This document shows, one piece after another, positions 44,251 through 59,700 of a stretch of 64,000 nt of DNA. Every line of letters starts with the position of its first letter. Within the stretch, counting starts at the first letter, position 1. The translations under genes and the position numbers were made by a program. This stretch comes from Symsagittifera roscoffensis. Lineage: Eukaryota; Xenacoelomorpha; Acoela; Convolutidae. Under the pieces are notes generated by a model. The model was not told the origin of the DNA and did not search any database. It saw only the letters and a program-made list of their open reading frames with translations. The stretch spans positions 84,057,574 to 84,121,573 of the forward strand of contig NC_087063.1 of NCBI RefSeq assembly GCF_963678635.1. The letters are read 5' to 3'.

Positions 44251-47200
44251 ACCTCACGAGTACTCAAGTAAGATATCAATGAATCCCCTCCTCTCCACTC
44301 TAGTATCCTCACTCACCACTGTCGCCCTGATCAGACCTCACGAGTACTCAAGTAAGATATCAATGAATCCATTCCTCTCCATTCTAGTATCCTTACTCAC
44401 CACTGTCGCCCTCAGCAGACCTCACTAGTACTCAAGTAAGATATCAATGAATCCATTCCTCTCCACTCTAGTATCCTCACTCACCACTTTAGCCCTCAGC
44501 AGACCTCACGAGTACTCAAGTAAGATATCAATGAATCCATTCCTCTCCACTCTAGTATCCTCCCTCACCACTGTCGCCCTCAGCAGACCGCACGATTACT
44601 CAAGTAAGATATCAATGAATCCATTCCTCTCCACTCTAGTATCCTCACTCACCACTGTCGCCCTCAGCAGAACCCACGAGTACTCAACTAAGATATCAAT
44701 GAATCCATTCCTCTCCACTCTAGTATCCTCACTCACCACTGTCGCCCTCATCAGACCTCACGAGTACTCAAGTAAGATATCAATGAATCCATTCCTCTCC
44801 ATTCTAGTATCCTTACTCACCACTGTCGCCCTCAGCAGATCTCACGAGTACTCAAGTAAGATATCAAGGAATCCATTCCTCTCCACTATAGTATCCTCAC
44901 TCACCACTTTAGCCCCCAGCAGACCTCACGAGTACTCAAGTAAGTTATCAATGAAACCATTCCTCTCCACTCTAGTATCCTCACTCACCACTGTCGCCCT
45001 CAGCAGACCTCACGAGTACTCAAGTAAGATATCAATGAATCGATTCCTCTCCACTCTAGTATCCTCACTCACCACCGTCGCCCTCAGCAGACCTCACGAG
45101 TACTCAAGTAAGATATCAATGAATCCATTCATCTCCACTCTAGCATCCTCACTCACCACTGTCGTCCTCAGTAGACCTAACGAGTACTCAAGTAAGATAT
45201 CAATGAATTCATTCCTCTCCACTATAGTATCATCAGTCACCACTGTCGCCCTCAGCAGAACTCACGAGTACTCAAGTAAGATATTAATGAATCCATTCCT
45301 CTCCACTCTGATATCCTCACTCACCACTGTCGCCCTCAGTAGACCTCACGTGTACTCAAGTAAGATATCAATGAATCCATTCATCTCCACTCTAGCAACC
45401 TCACTCACCACTGTCGTCCTCAGTAGACCTCACGAGTACTCAAGTAAGATATCAATGAATTCATTCCTCTCCACTATAGTATCATCAGTCACCACTGTCG
45501 CCCTCAGCAGAACTCACGAGTACTCAAGTAAGATATTAATGAATCCATTCCTCTCCACTCTGATATCCTCACTCACCACTGTCGCCCTCAGTAGACCTCA
45601 CGTGTACTCAAGTAAGATATCAATGAATCCATTCCTCTCCACTCTAGTATCTTCAGTCACCACTGTCGCCCTCATCAGACCTCACGAGTACTCAAGTAAG
45701 ATATCAATGAATCCATTCCTCTCCATTCTAGTATCCTTACTCACCACTGTCGCCCTCAGCAGATCTCACGAGTACTCAAGTAAGAAATCAAGGAATCCAT
45801 TCCTCTCCACTATAGTATCCTCACTCACCACTTTAGCCCCCAGCAGACCTCACGAGTACTCAAGTAAGTTATCAATGAAACCATTCCTCTCCACTCTAGT
45901 ATCCTCACTCACCACTGTCGCCCTCAGCAGACCTCACGAGTACTCAAGTAAGATATCAATGAATCGATTCCTCTCCACTCTAGTATCCTCACTCACCACC
46001 GTCGCCCTCAGCAGACCTCACGAGTACTCAAGTAAGATATCAATGAATCCATTCATCTCCACTCTAGCATCCTCACTCACCACTGTCGTCCTCAGTAGAC
46101 CTCACGAGTACTCAAGTAAGATATCAATGAATTCATTCCTCTCCACTATAGTATCATCAGTCACCACTGTCGCCCTCAGCAGAACTCACGAGTACTCAAG
46201 TAAGATATTAATGAATCCATTCCTCTCCACTCTGATATCCTCACTCACCACTGTCGCCCTCAGTAGACCTCACATGTACTCAAGTAAGATATCAATGAAT
46301 CCATTCCTCTCCACTCTAGTATCTTCAGTCACCACTGTCAACCTCAGCAGACCTCACGAGTACTCAAGTATGATATCAATGAATCCATTCTTCTCCACTC
46401 TAGTATCCTCAGTCACCACTGTCGCCCTCAGCAGACCTCACGAGTACTCAAGTAAGATATCAATGAATCCATTCCTCTCGACTCGAGCATCCTCACTCAC
46501 CACTGTCGCCCTCAGTAGACCTCACGAGTACTCAAGTAAGATATCAATGAATCCATTCCTCTCCACTCTAGTATCCTCACTCACCACTGTTGCCCTCAGC
46601 AGACCTCACGAGTACTCAAGTAAGATATCAATGAATCCTTTCCTCTCCACTCTAGTATCCTCACTTACCACTGTCGCCCTCAGCAGACTTCACGAGTACT
46701 CAAGTAAGATATCAATGAATCGATTCCTCTCCACTCTAGTATCCTCACTCACCACAGTCGCCCTGATCAGACCTCACGAGTACTCAAGTAAGATATCAAT
46801 GAATCCATTCCTCTCCATTCTAGTATCCTTACTCACCACTGTCGCCCTCAGCAGACCTCACTAGTACTCAAGTAAGATATCAATGAATCCATTCCTCTCC
46901 ACTCTAGTATCCTCATTCACCACTTTAGCCCTCAGCAGACCTCACGAGTATTCAAGTAAGATATCAATGAATCCATTCCTCTCCACTCTAGTATCCTCCC
47001 TCACCACTGTCGCCCTCAGCAGACCTCACGATTACTCAAGTAAGATATCAATGAATCCATTCCTCTCCACTCTAGTATCCTCACTCACCACTGTCGCCCT
47101 CAGCAGAACCCACGAGTACTCAACTAAGATATCAATGAATCCATTCCTCTCCACTCTAGTATCCTCACTCACCACTGTCGCCCTCATCAGACCTCACGAG

Positions 47201-50200
47201 TACTCAAGTAAGATATCAATGAATCCATTACTCTCCATTCTAGTATCCTTACTCACCACTGTCGCCCTCAGCAGATCTCACGAGTACTCAAGTAAGATAT
47301 CAAGGAATCCATTCCTCTCCACTATAGTATCCTCACTCACCACTTTAGCCCCCAGCAGACCTCACGAGTACTCAAGTAAGTTATCAATGAAACCATTCCT
47401 CTCCACTCTAGTATCCTCACTCACCACTGTCGCCCTCAGCAGACCTCACGAGTACTCAAGTAAGATATCAATGAATCGATTCCTCTCCACTCTAGTATCC
47501 TCACTCACCACCGTCGCCCTCAGCAGACCTCACGAGTACTCAAGTAAGATATCAATGAATCCATTCCTCTCCACTCTAGCATCCTCACTCACCACTGTCG
47601 TCCTCAGTAGACCTCACGAGTACTCAAGTAAGATATCAATGAATTCATTCCTCTCCACTATAGTATCATCAGTCACCACTGTCGCCCTCAGCAGAACTCA
47701 CGAGTACTCAAGTAAGATATTAATGAATCCATTCCTCTCCACTCTGATATCCTCACTCACCACTGTCGCCCTCAGTAGACCTCACGTGTACTCAAGTAAG
47801 ATATCAATGAATCCATTCCTCTCCACTCTAGTATCTTCAGTCACCACTGTCAACCTCAGCAGACCTCACGAGTACTCAAGTATGATATCAATGAATCCAT
47901 TCCTCTCTACTCTAGTATCCTCAGTCACCACTGTCGCCCTCAGCAGACCTCACGAGTACTCAAGTAAGATATCAACGAATCCATTCCTCTCGACTCGAGC
48001 ATCCTCACTCACCACTGTCGCCCTCAGTAGACCTCACGAGTACTCAAGTAAGATATCAATGAATTCATTCCTCTCCACTCTAGTATCCTCAGTCACCACT
48101 GTTGCCCTCAGCAGACCTCACGAGTACTCAAGTAAGATATCAATGAATCGATTCCTCTCCACTCTAGTATCCTCACTCACCACTGTCGCCCTCAGCAGAC
48201 CTCACGATTACTCAAGTAGGATGTTAATGAATCCATTCCTCTCCACTCTAGTATCTTCACTCACCACTGTCGCCCTCAGCAGACCCCACGAGTACTCAAG
48301 TAAGATATCAATGAATCCATTCCTCTCGACTCTAGTATCCTCACTCACCACTGTCGCCCTCAGCAGACCTCACGCGTACTCAAGTAAGATATCAATGAAT
48401 CCATTCTTCTCCACTCTAGTATCCTCAGTCACCACTGTCGCCCTCAGCAGACCTCACGAGTACTCAAGTAAGATATCAATGAATTCATTCCTCTCCACTC
48501 TAGTATCCTCAGTCACCACTGTCGCCCTCAGCAGACCTCACGAGTACTCAAGTAAGATATCAATGAATCCATTCCTCTCCACTCTAGTATCCTCACTCAC
48601 CACTGTCGCCCTCAGCAGACCTCACGAGTACTCAAGTAAGATATCAATGAATCCATTCCTCTCCACTCTAGTATCCTCAATCACCACTGTCGCCCTCAGC
48701 AGACCTCACGAGTACTCAAGTAAGATATCAATAAATCCATTCCTCTCCATTCTAGCATCCTTACTCACCACTGTCGCCCTCAGCAAACCTCACGAGTACT
48801 CAAGTAAGATATCAATAAATCCATTCCTTTCCATTCTAGTATCCTTACTCACCACTGTCGCCCTCAGCAGACCTCACGAGTACTCAAGTAAGATATCAAT
48901 GAATTCATTCCTCTCCACTCTAGTATCCTCACTCACCACTGTCGCCCTCAGCAGACCTCACGAGTACTCAAGTAAGATATCAATGAATCCATTCCTCTCC
49001 ACTCTAGTATCCTCACTCACCACTGTCGCCCTCAGCAGACCTCACGAGTACTCATGTAAGATATCAATGAATCCATTCCTCTCCACTCTAGTATCCTCAA
49101 TCACCACTGTCGCCCTCAGCAGACCTCACGAGTACTCAAGTAAGATATCAATAAATCCATTCCTCTCCATTCTAGTATCCTTACTCACCACTGTCGCCCT
49201 CAGCAGACCTCACTAGTACTCAAGTAAGATATCAATGAATCCATTCCTCTCCACTCTAGTATCATCACTCACCACTGTCGCCCTCAGCAGACCTCACGAG
49301 AACTCAAGTAAGTTATCAATGAATCCATTACTCTCCACTCTAGTATCCTCACTCACCATTGTCGCCCTCAGCAGACCTCACGAGTACTCAAGTAAGACAT
49401 CAATGAATCGATTCCTCTCCACTCTAGTATCCTCACTCACAACTGTCGCCCTCAGCAGACCTCACAAGTACTCAAGTAAGATATCAATGAATCCATTCCT
49501 CTCCACTCTAGCATCCTCACTCACCACTGTCGCCCTCAGTAGACCTCACGAGTACTCAAGTAAGATATCAATGAATTCATTCCTCTCCACTCTAGTATCC
49601 TCAGTCACCACTGTCGCCCTCAGCAGACCTCACGAGTACTCAAGTAAGATATCAATGAATCCATTCCTCTCCACTCTAGTATCCTCACTCACCACTGTCG
49701 CTCTCAGCAGACCTCACGAGTACTCAAGTAAGATATCAATGAATCCATTCCTCTCCATTCTAGTATCCTTACTCACCACTGTCGCCCTCAGCAGACCTCG
49801 CGAGTACTCAAGTAGGACATCAATGAATCCATTCCTCTCCACTCTAGTATCCTCAGTCACCACTGTCGCCCTCAGCAGACCTCACGAGTACTCAAGTAAG
49901 TTATCAATGAATCCATTCCTCTCCACTCTAGTATCCTCACTCACCACTGTCGCCCTCAGCAGACCTCACGAGTACTCAAGTAAGATATCAATGAATCGAT
50001 TCCTCTCCACTCTAGTATCCTCACTCACCACTGTCGCCCTCAGCAGACCTCACGAGTACTCAAGTAAGATATCAATGAATCCATTGCTCTCCACTTTAGT
50101 ATCCTCACTCACCACTGTCGCTCTCAATAGACCTCACGAGTACTCAAGTAAGATATCAATGAATCCATTCCTCTCCATTCTAGTATCCTTACTCACCACT

Positions 50201-53200
50201 GTCGCCCTCAGCAGACCTCACGAGTACTCAAGTAGGACATCAATGAATCCATTCCTCTCCACTCTAGTATCCACACTCACCACTGTCGCCCTCAGCAGAC
50301 CTCACGAGTACTCAAGTAAGTTATCAATGAATCCATTCCTCTCCACTCTAGTATCCTCACTAACCACTGTCGCCCTCAGCAGACCTCACGAGTACTCAAG
50401 TAAGATATCAATGAATCGATTCCTCTCCACTCAAGTATCCTCACTCATCACTGTCGCCCTCAGCAGACCTCACGAGTACTCAAGTAAGATATCAATGAAT
50501 TCATTCCTCTCCACTCTAGTATCCTCAGTCACCACTGTCGCCCTCAGCAGACCTCACGAGTACTCAAGTAAGATATCAATGAATCCATTCCTCTCCACTC
50601 TAGTATCCTCACTCACCACTGTCGCCCTCAGCAGACCTCACGAGTACTCAAGTAAGTTATCAATGAACCCATTCCTCTCCACTCTAGTATCCTCACTCAC
50701 CACTGTCGCCCTCAGCAGACCTCACGAGTACTCAAGTAAGATATCAATGAATCGAATCCTCTCCACTCTAGTATCCTCACTCACCACTGTCGCCCTCAGC
50801 AGACCTCACGAGTACTCAAGTAAGATATCAATGAATCCATTGCTCTCCACTTTAGTATCCTCACTCACCACTGTCGCTCTCAGCAGACCTCACGAGTACT
50901 CAAGTAAGATATCAATGAATCCATTCCTCTCCATTCTAGTATCCTTACTCACCACTGTCGCCCTCAGCAGACCTCACGAGTACTCAAGTAAGATATCAAT
51001 GAATCCATTCCTCTCCATTCTAGTATCCTCACTCACCACTGTCGCTCTCAGCGGACCTCACGAGTACTCAAGTAAGATATCAATGAATCCATTCCTCTCC
51101 ATTCTAGTATCCTTACTCACCACTGTCGCCCTCAGCAGACCTCACGAGTACTCAAGTAGGACATCAATGAATCCATTCCTCTCCACTCTAGTATCCTCAG
51201 TCACCACTGTCGCCCTCAGCAGACCTCACGAGTACTCAAGTAAGTTATCAATGAATCCATTCCTCTCCACTCTAGTATCCTCACTCACCACTGTCGCCCT
51301 CAGCAGACCTCACGAGTACTGAAGTAAGATATCAATGAATCAATTCCTCTCCACTCTAGTATCCTCACTCACCACTGTCGCCCTCAGCAGACCTCACGAG
51401 TACTCAAGTAAGATATCAATGAATCCATTGCTCTCCACTTTAGTATCCTCACTCACCACTGTCGCTCTCAGCAGACCTCACGAGTACTCAAGTAGGACAT
51501 CAATGAATCCATTCCTCTCCACTCTAGTATCCTCACTCACCACTGTCGCCCTCAGCAGACCTCACGAGTACTCAAGTAAGTTATCAATGATTCCATTCCT
51601 CTCCACTCTAGTATCCTCACTCACCACTGTCGCCCTCAGCAGACCTCACGAGTACTCAAGTAAGATATCAATGAATCGATTCCTCTCCACTCAAGTATCC
51701 TCACTCATCACTGTCGCCCTCAGCAGACCTCCCGAGTACTCAAGTAAGATATCAATGAATTCATTCCTCTCCACTCTAGTATCCTCAGTCACCACTGTCG
51801 CCCTCAGCAGACCTCACGAGTACTCAAGTAAGATATCAATGAATCCATTCCTCTTCACTCTAATATCCTCACTCACCACTGTCGCCCTCAGCAGACCTCA
51901 CGAGTACTCAAGTAAGTTATCAATGAACCCATTCCTCTCCACTCTAGTATCCTCAGTCACCACTGTCGCCCTCAGCAGACCTCACGAGTACTCAAGTAAG
52001 ATATCAATGAATCGAATCCTCTCCACTCTAGTATCCTCACTCACCACTGTCGCCCTCAGCAGACCTCACGAGTACTCAAGTAAGATATCAATGAATCGAA
52101 TCCTCTCCACTCTAGTATCCTCACTCACCACTGTCGCCCTCAGCAGACCTCACGAGTACTCAAGTAAGATATCAATGAATCCATTGCTCTCCACTTTAGT
52201 ATCCTCACTCACCACTGTCGCTCTCAGCAGACCTCACGAGTACTCAAGTAAGATATCAATGAATCCATTCCTCTCCATTCTAGCATCCTTACTCACCACT
52301 GTCGCCCTCAGCAGACCTCACGAGTACTCAAGTAAGATATCAATGAATCCATTGCTCTCCACTTTAGTATCCTCACTCACCACTGTCGCTCTCAGCAGAC
52401 CTCACGAGTACTCATGTAAGATATCAATGAATCCATTCCTCTCCATTCTAGTATCCTTACTCACCACTGTCGCCCTCAGCAGACCTCACGAGTACTCAAG
52501 TAGGACATCAATGAATCCATTCCTCTCCACTCTAGTATCCTCAATCACCACTGTCGCCCTCAGCAGACCTCACGAGTACTCAAGTAAGTTATCAATGAAT
52601 CCATTCCTCTCCACTCTAGTATCCTCACTCACCACTGTCGCCCTCAGCAGACCTCACGAGTACTCAAGTAAGATATCAATGAATCGGTTCCTGTCCACTC
52701 AAGTATCCTCACTCATCACTGTCGCCCTCAGCAGACCTCACGATTACTCAAGTAAGATATCAATGAATCCATTCCTCTCCACTCTATCATCCTCACTCAC
52801 CACTGTCGCCCTCAGTAGACCTCACGAGTACTCAAGTAAGATATCAATGAATTCATTCCGCTCCACTCTAGTATCCTCAATCACCACTGTCGCCCTCAGC
52901 AGACCTCACGAGTACTCAAGTAAGATATCAATGAATCCATTCCTCTCCACTCTAGTATCCTCACTCACCACTCTCGCCCTCAGTAGACCTCACGAGTACT
53001 CAAATAAGATATCAATGAATCCATTCCTCTCCACTCTAGTATCCTCAGTCACCACTGTCGCCCTCAGCAGACCTCACGAGTACACAAGTAAGATATCAAT
53101 GAGTTCATTCCTCTCCACTCTAGTATCCTCACTCACCACTGTCGCCCTCAGCAGACCTCACGAGTACTCAAGTAAGATATCAATGAATCGATTCCTCTCC

Positions 53201-53356
53201 ACTCTAGTATCCTCACTCATCACTGTCGCCCTCAGCAGACCTCACGATTACTCAAGTAAGATATCAATGAATCCATTCCTCTCCACTCTAGCATCCTCAC
53301 TCACCACTGTCGCCCTCAGCAGACCTCACGAGTACTCAAGTAAGATATCAATGAAT

Positions 53357-56300
53357 TGATTCCTCTCCACTCTAGTATCCTCACTCATCACTGTCGCCCT
53401 CAACAGACCTCACGATTACTCAAGTAAGATATCAATGAATCCATTCCTCTCCACTCTAGCATCCTCACTCACCACTGTCGCCCTCAGCAGACCTCACGAA
53501 TACTCAAGTAAGATATCAATGAATCGATTCCTCTCCACTCTAGTATCCTCACTCATCACTGTCGCCCTCAGCAGACCTCACGATTACTCAAGTAAGATAT
53601 CAATGAATCCATTCCTCTCCACTCTAGCATCCTCACTCACCACTGTCGCCCTCAGTAGACCTCACGAGTACTCAAGTAGGATATCAATGAATCGATTCCT
53701 CTCAACTCTAGTATCCTCACTCACCACTGTCGCCCTCAGCAGACCTCACGAGTACTCGAGTAAGATATCAATGAATCGATTCCTCTCCACTCTAGTATCC
53801 TCACTCACCACTGTCGCCCTCAGCAGACCTCACGAGTACTCAAGTAAGATATCAATGAATCCATTGCTCTCCACTTTAGTATCCTCACTCACCACTGTCG
53901 CCCTCAGCAGACCTCACGAGTACTCAAGTAAGATATCAATGAATCCATTCCTCTCCACTCTAGCATCCTCACTCACCACTGTCGCCCTCAGCAGACCTCA
54001 CGAGTACTCAAGTAAGATATCAATGAATTGATTCCTCTCCACTCTAGTATCCTCACTCATCACTGTCGCCCTCAACAGACCTCACGATTACTCAAGTAAG
54101 ATATCAATGAATCCATTCCTCTCCACTCTAGCATCCTCACTCACCACTGTCGCCCTCAGCAGACCTCACGAATACTCAAGTAAGATATCAATGAATCGAT
54201 TCCTCTCCACTCTAGTATCCTCACTCATCACTGTCGCCCTCAGCAGACCTCACGATTACTCAAGTAAGATATCAATGAATCCATTCCTCTCCACTCTAGC
54301 ATCCTCACTCACCACTGTCGCCCTCAGTAGACCTCACGAGTACTCAAGTAGGATATCAATGAATCGATTCCTCTCAACTCTAGTATCCTCACTCACCACT
54401 GTCGCCCTCAGCAGACCTCACGAGTACTCGAGTAAGATATCAATGAATCGATTCCTCTCCACTCTAGTATCCTCACTCACCACTGTCGCCCTCAGCAGAC
54501 CTCACGAGTACTCAAGTAAGATATCAATGAATCCATTGCTCTCCACTTTAGTATCCTCACTCACCACTGTCGCCCTCAGCAGACCTCACGAGTACTCAAG
54601 TAAGATATCAATGAATCCATTCCTCTCCATTCTAGTATCCTCACTCACCAGTGTCGCCCTCAGCAGACCTCACGAGCACTCAAGTAAGTTATCAAGGAAT
54701 CCATTCCTCTCCACTCTAGTATCCTCACTCACCACTGTCGCCCTCAGCAGAACTCACGAGTACTCAAGTAAGATATCAATGAATCGATTCCTCTCCACTC
54801 TAGTATCCTCACTCATCACTGTCGCCCTCAGCAGACCTCACGATTACTCAAGTAAGATATCAATGATCCATTCCTCTCCACTCTAGCATCCTCACTCACC
54901 ACTGTCGCCCTCAGTAGACCTCACGAGTACTCAAGTAGGATATCAATGAATCAATTCCTCTCAACTCTAGTATCCTCACTAACCACTTTCGCCCTCAGCA
55001 GACCTCACGAGTACTCGAGTAAGATATCAATGAATCGATTCCTCTCCACTCTAGTATCCTCACTCACCACTGTCGCCCTCAGCAGACCTCACGAGTACTC
55101 AAGTAGGACATCAATGAATCCGTTCCTCTCCACTCTAGTATCCTCACTCACCACTGTCGCCCTCAGTAGACCTCACAAGTACTCAAGTAAGTTATCAATG
55201 AATCCATTCCTCTCCACTCTAGTATCCTCACTTACCACTGTCGCCCTCAGCAGACCTCACGAGTACTCAAGTAAGATATCAATGAATCGATTCCTCTCCA
55301 CTCTAGTATCCTCACTCATCACTGTCGCCCTCAGCAGACCTCACGAGTACTCAAGTAAGATGTCAATGAATTCATTCCTCTCCACTCTAGTTTCCTTAGT
55401 CACCACTGTCGCCCTCAACAGACCTCACGATTACTCAAGTAAGATATAAATGAACCCATTCCTCTCCACTCTAGCATCCTCACTCACCACTGTCGCCCTC
55501 AGCAGACCTCACGAATACTCAAGTAAGATATCAATGAATCGATTCCTCTCCACTCTAGTATCCTCACTCATCACTGTCGCCCTCAGCAGACCTCACGATT
55601 ACTCAAGTAAGATATCAATGAATCCATTCCTCTCCACTCTAGCATCCTCACTCACCACTGTCGCCCTCAGTAGACCTCACGAGTACTCAAGAAGGATATC
55701 AATGAATCGATTCCTCTCAACTCTAGTATCCTCACTCACCACTGTCGCCCTCAGCAGACCTCACGAGTACTCGAGTAAGATATCAATGAATCGATTCCTC
55801 TCCACTCTAGTATCCTCACTCACCACTGTCGCCCTCAGCAGACCTCACGAGTACTCAAGTAAGATATCAATGAATCCATTGCTCACCACTTTAGTATCCT
55901 CACTCACCACTGTCGCCCTCAGCAGACCTCACGAGTACTCAAGTAAGATATCAATGAATCCATTCCTCTCCATTCTAGTATCCTCACTCACCAGTGTCGC
56001 CCTCAGCAGACCTCACGAGCACTCAAGTAAGTTATCAAGGAATCCATTCCTCTCCACTCTAGTATCCTCACTCACCACTGTCGCCCTCAGCAGAACTCAC
56101 GAGTACTCAAGTAAGATATCAATGAATCGATTCCTCTCCACTCTAGTATCCTCACTCATCACTGTCGCCCTCAGCAGACCTCACGATTACTCAAGTAAGA
56201 TATCAATGATCCATTCCTCTCCACTCTAGCATCCTCACTCACCACTGTCGCCCTCAGTAGACCTCACGAGTACTCAAGTAGGATATCAATGAATCAATTC

Positions 56301-56777
56301 CTCTCAACTCTAGTATCCTCACTCACCACTTTCGCCCTCAGCAGACCTCACGAGTACTCGAGTAAGATATCAATGAATCGATTCCTCTCCACTCTAGTAT
56401 CCTCACTCACCACTGTCGCCCTCAGCAGACCTCACGAGTACTCAAGTAGGACATCAATGAATCCGTTCCTCTCCACTCTAGTATCCTCACTCACCACTGT
56501 CGCCCTCAGTAGACCTCACAAGTACTCAAGTAAGTTATCAATGAATCCATTCCTCTCCACTCTAGTATCCTCACTTACCACTGTCGCCCTCAGCAGACCT
56601 CACGAGTACTCAAGTAAGATATCAATGAATCGATTCCTCTCCACTCTAGTATCCTCACTCATCACTGTCGCCCTCAGCAGACCTCACGAGTACTCAAGTA
56701 AGATGTCAATGAATTCATTCCTCTCCACTCTAGTTTCCTTAGTCACCACTGTCACCCTCAGCAGACCTCACGAGTAG
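53357..56777 (+). repeat. Nested higher-order repeats of 672 and 1343 bp
   Basis: AATTGATTCC stops recur at 53355 and 54027 (672 bp, 8 units). A larger block containing the one-base deletion ATGATCC recurs near 54866 and 56209 (1343 bp, 16 units minus one base). Frameshifts and stops have thus been copied along with intact units. Confidence 0.8.
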
Positions 56778-59700
56778 TCAAGTAAGATATCAATGAATCC
56801 ATTCCTCTCCACTCTAGTATCCTCACTCACCACTGTCACCCTCAGTAGACCTCACGAGTACTCAAGTAAGATATCAATGAATCCATTCCTCTCCACTCTA
56901 GTATACTCAGTCACCACTGTCGCCCTCAGCAGACCTCACGAGTATACAAGTAAGATATCAATGAATCCATTCCTCTCCACTCTAGTATCCTCAGTCACCA
57001 CTGTCGCCTTCAGCAGACCTCACGAGTACTCAAGTAAGATATCAATGAATCCATTCCTCTCCACTCTAGCATCCTCACTCACCACTGTCGCCCTCAGAAG
57101 ACCTCACGAGTACTCAAGTAGGATATCAATGAATTCGTTCCTCTCCACTCTAGTATCATCAGTCACCACTGTCGCCCTCAGCAGACCTCACGAGTACTCA
57201 AGTAAGATATCAATGAATCCATTCCTCTCCACTCTAGTATCCTCACTCACCACTGTCGCCCTCAGCAGACCTCACGAGTACTCAAGTAAGATATCAATGA
57301 ATCCATTCCTCTCCACTCTAGTATCCTCACTCACCAGTGTCGCCCTCGGCAGACCTCACGATTACTCAAGTAAGATATCAATGAATCAATTCTTCTCCAC
57401 TCTAGTATCCTCAGTCACCACTGTCGCCCTCAGCAGACCTCACGAGTACTCAAGTAAGATATCAATGAATCCATTCCTCTCCACTCTAGAATCCTCACTC
57501 ACCACTGTCGCCCTCAGCAGACCTCACGAGTACTCAAGTAAGATATCAATGAATCGATTCCTCTCCACTCTAGTATCCTCAGTCACCACTGTCGCCCTCA
57601 GCAGACCTCACGAGTATACAAGTAAGATATCAATGAATCCATTCCTCTCCACTCTAGTATCCTCAGTCACCACTGTCGCCTTCAGCAGACCTCACGAGTA
57701 CTCAAGTAAGATATCAATGAATCCATTCCTCTCCACTCTAGCATCCTCACTCACCACTGTCGCCCTCAGAAGACCTCACGAGTACTCAAGTAGGATATCA
57801 ATGAATTCGTTCCTCTCCACTCTAGTATCATCAGTCACCACTGTCGCCCTCAGCAGACCTCACGAGTACTCAAGTAAGATATCAATGAATCCATTCCTCT
57901 CCACTCTAGTATCCTCACTCACCACTGTCGCCCTCAGCAGACCTCACGAGTACTCAAGTAAGATATCAATGAATCCATTCCTCTCCACTCTAGTATCCTC
58001 ACTCACCACTGTCGCCCTCAGCAGACCTCACGATTACTCAAGTAAGATATCAATGAATCCATTCTTCTCCACTCTAGTATCCTCAGTCACCACTGTCGCC
58101 CTCAGCAGACCTCACGAGTACTCAAGTAAGATATCAATGAATCCATTCCTCTCCACTCTAGCATCCTCACTCACCACTGTCGCCCTCAGCAGACCTCACG
58201 AGTACTCAAGTAAGATATCAATGAATCGATTCCTCTCCACTCTAGTATCCTCACTCACCACTGTCGCCCTCAGCAGACCTCACGAGTACTCAAGTAAGAT
58301 ATCAATGAATCCATTCCTCTCCACTCTAGTATCCTCACTCACCACTGTCGCCCTCAGCAGACCTCACGATTACTCAAGTAAGATATCAATGAATCAATTG
58401 CTCTCCACTCTAGTATCCTCACTCACCACTGTCGTCCTCAGCAGACCTCACGAGTACTCAAGTAAGATATCAATGAATCCATTGCTCTCCACTCTAGTGT
58501 CCTCACTCACCACCGTCGCCCTCAGCAGACCTCACGAGTACTCAAGTAAGATATCAATGAATCGATTCCTCTCCACTCTAGTATCCTCACTCACCACTGT
58601 CGCCCTCAGCAGACCTCACGAGTACTCAAGTAAGATATCAATGAATCCATTCCTCTCCATTCTAGTGTCCTTACTCACCTTTGTCGCCCTCAGCAGACCT
58701 CACGAGTACTCAAATAGGACATCAATGAATCCATTCCTCTCCACTCTAGTATCCTCACTCACCATTGTCGCCCTCAGCAGACCTCACGAGTACTCAAGTA
58801 GGATATTAATGAATCCATTCCTCTCCACTCTAGTAATCTCATTCCCCACTGTCGCCCTCAGCAGACCTCACAAGTACTCAAGTAAGATTTCAATGAATCC
58901 ATTCCTTTCCACTCTAGTATCCTCACTCACCACTGTCGCCCTCAGCAGACCTCACGAGTACTCAAGTAGGATATTAATGAATCCATTGCTCTCCACTCTA
59001 GTATCCTCACTCACCACTGTCGCCCTCAGCAGACCTCACGAGTACTCAAGTAAGATATCAATGAATCCATTCCTCTCCACTATAGTATCCTCACTTACCA
59101 CTGTCGCCCTCAGCAGACTTCACGAGTACTCAAAAAAGATATCAATGAATCCATTCCTCTCCACTCTAGTATCCTCACTCACTACTGTTGCCCTCAGCAG
59201 ACCTCACGAGTACTCAAGTAAGATATCAAGGAATCCATTCCTCTCCACTCTAGTATCCTCACTTACCACTGTCGCCCTCAGCAGACCTCACCAGTACTCA
59301 AGTAAGATATCAATGAATCCAATCCTCTCCACTTTAGTATCCTCACTCACCACTGTTGCCCTCAGCAGACCTCACGAGTACTCAAGTAAGCTATCAATGA
59401 ATCCATTCCTCTCCACTCTAGTATCCTCACTCACCACTGTCGCCCTCAGCAGACCTCACCAGTACTCAAGTAAGATATCAATGAATCCATTCCTCTCCAC
59501 TCGTGTATCCTCAGTCACCACTGTCGCCCTCAGCAGACCTCACGATTACTCAAGTAAGATATCAATGAATCCATTCTTCTCCACTCTAGTATCCTCACTC
59601 ACCACTGTCGCCCTCAGCAGACTTCACGAGTACTCAAGTAGGATATTAATGAATCCATTCCTCTCCACTCTAGTATCCTCACTCACCACTGTTGCCCTCA